Positions 63,883 through 64,000 of a stretch of 64,000 bases of DNA are shown one piece after another. The DNA comes from Ogataea parapolymorpha DL-1 (lineage: Eukaryota; Ascomycota; Pichiomycetes; Pichiales; Pichiaceae). Each line of letters opens with the position of its first letter. Position 1 is the stretch's first letter. The notes under the pieces were generated by a model that was not told the DNA's origin, ran no database searches, and was given only the letters and a program-made list of their open reading frames with translations. The DNA is taken from contig NC_027863.1 in NCBI RefSeq assembly GCF_000187245.1, forward strand, positions 248,001-312,000, written 5' to 3'. The translations under genes and the position numbers were made by a program.

Positions 63883-64000
63883 ATGTCGTTCCTAGGATTC
63901 GGAGGAGGGGCTCCCCAGATCTCTTCAGAGCAGAAAATACAGGCCGCTGAGGCCGAGCTCGACATGGTCACCACCATGTTCAACCAGCTTGTCGACTCGT
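63883..64000 (+). CDS. TIM10: Mitochondrial small TIM chaperone Tim10 (3' end outside the window)
   Basis: The 39 visible codons start [19 protein letters not shown] and continue [19 protein letters not shown]. This matches S. cerevisiae Tim10 ([19 protein letters not shown]) almost residue for residue. The twin CX3C motifs that define small TIMs would lie beyond the window. Tim9-Tim10 hexamers guide hydrophobic precursors across the intermembrane space. Confidence 0.93.
   Translation, partial: MSFLGFGGGAPQISSEQKIQAAEAELDMVTTMFNQLVDS

Noticed and set aside
1..64000. Mobile elements, LTRs, viral remnants and CRISPR arrays
   Set aside because: No transposase, integrase, reverse transcriptase, long direct terminal repeats or regularly spaced repeats were seen in either strand.

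Overview
This window is nuclear DNA of a budding yeast. The best fit is a methylotrophic yeast of the Ogataea (Hansenula) type, though that genus call is an inference. Evidence: about 43 compact single-copy eukaryotic genes on both strands; spliceosomal introns with TACTAAC-type branch points; TREX-2, exocyst, CCR4-NOT, TFIIH, SEA-complex and TIM genes; and a 609-residue dihydroxyacetone kinase of the kind used for methanol assimilation. CTG codons sit at conserved leucines of ribosomal protein S11, so CUG is read as Leu and the CUG-Ser and CUG-Ala yeasts are unlikely. No tRNA, rRNA, transposon, LTR or CRISPR was seen.

Layout. 1-8 kb: SWA2 (5' end outside the window), TFB1, COA1, a small membrane protein, a succinate-semialdehyde dehydrogenase, the sugar-nucleotide transporter YEA4, an unrecognised coiled-coil protein and the Fe-S scaffold CFD1. 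8-12.4 kb: a possible metabolic cluster of an M19-type dipeptidase, an ACS-family permease and a flavin monooxygenase; the first two share a promoter that carries a perfect CGG/CCG palindrome. 12.3-24.3 kb: CCE1, ANY1, a GT8 glycosyltransferase, a copper-fist regulator, THI20, dihydroxyacetone kinase, a PROPPIN and PRM1. 24.4-31.6 kb: an RNA-centred block of NOT5, SSF1, RRP3, PRP28 and CWC2. 31.6-45.5 kb: MTC5/SEA3, an unknown disordered protein, SAC6, ERG27, a FUS3-type MAP kinase, a glutaredoxin, a DUF985 cupin, RPS11 and REB1. 45.7-52.5 kb: two tandem HAP1-like zinc-cluster regulators, the first with four Cys-Pro motifs resembling heme regulatory motifs. 52.5-64 kb: MCP2, SAC3, SEC5, a PHO86-like protein, NCE103, FAU1, a mitochondrial hotdog protein and the start of TIM10.

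The most notable signal is intron architecture. Five genes are spliced near their start codons. Three introns are only 33, 35 and 43 nt long, and in four of the five the branch-point adenosine lies about 8 nt from the end of the intron. The 33-nt intron splits a DNA-binding zinc cluster, is a multiple of three and has no stop codon, so splicing versus retention would decide whether the factor can bind DNA.

The genome is tightly packed. Divergent start codons lie as little as 28 bp apart, and several convergent pairs touch or overlap, including an 86-bp coding overlap between the flavin monooxygenase and CCE1. All functional names rest on motif and family recognition by eye; no database search was run.
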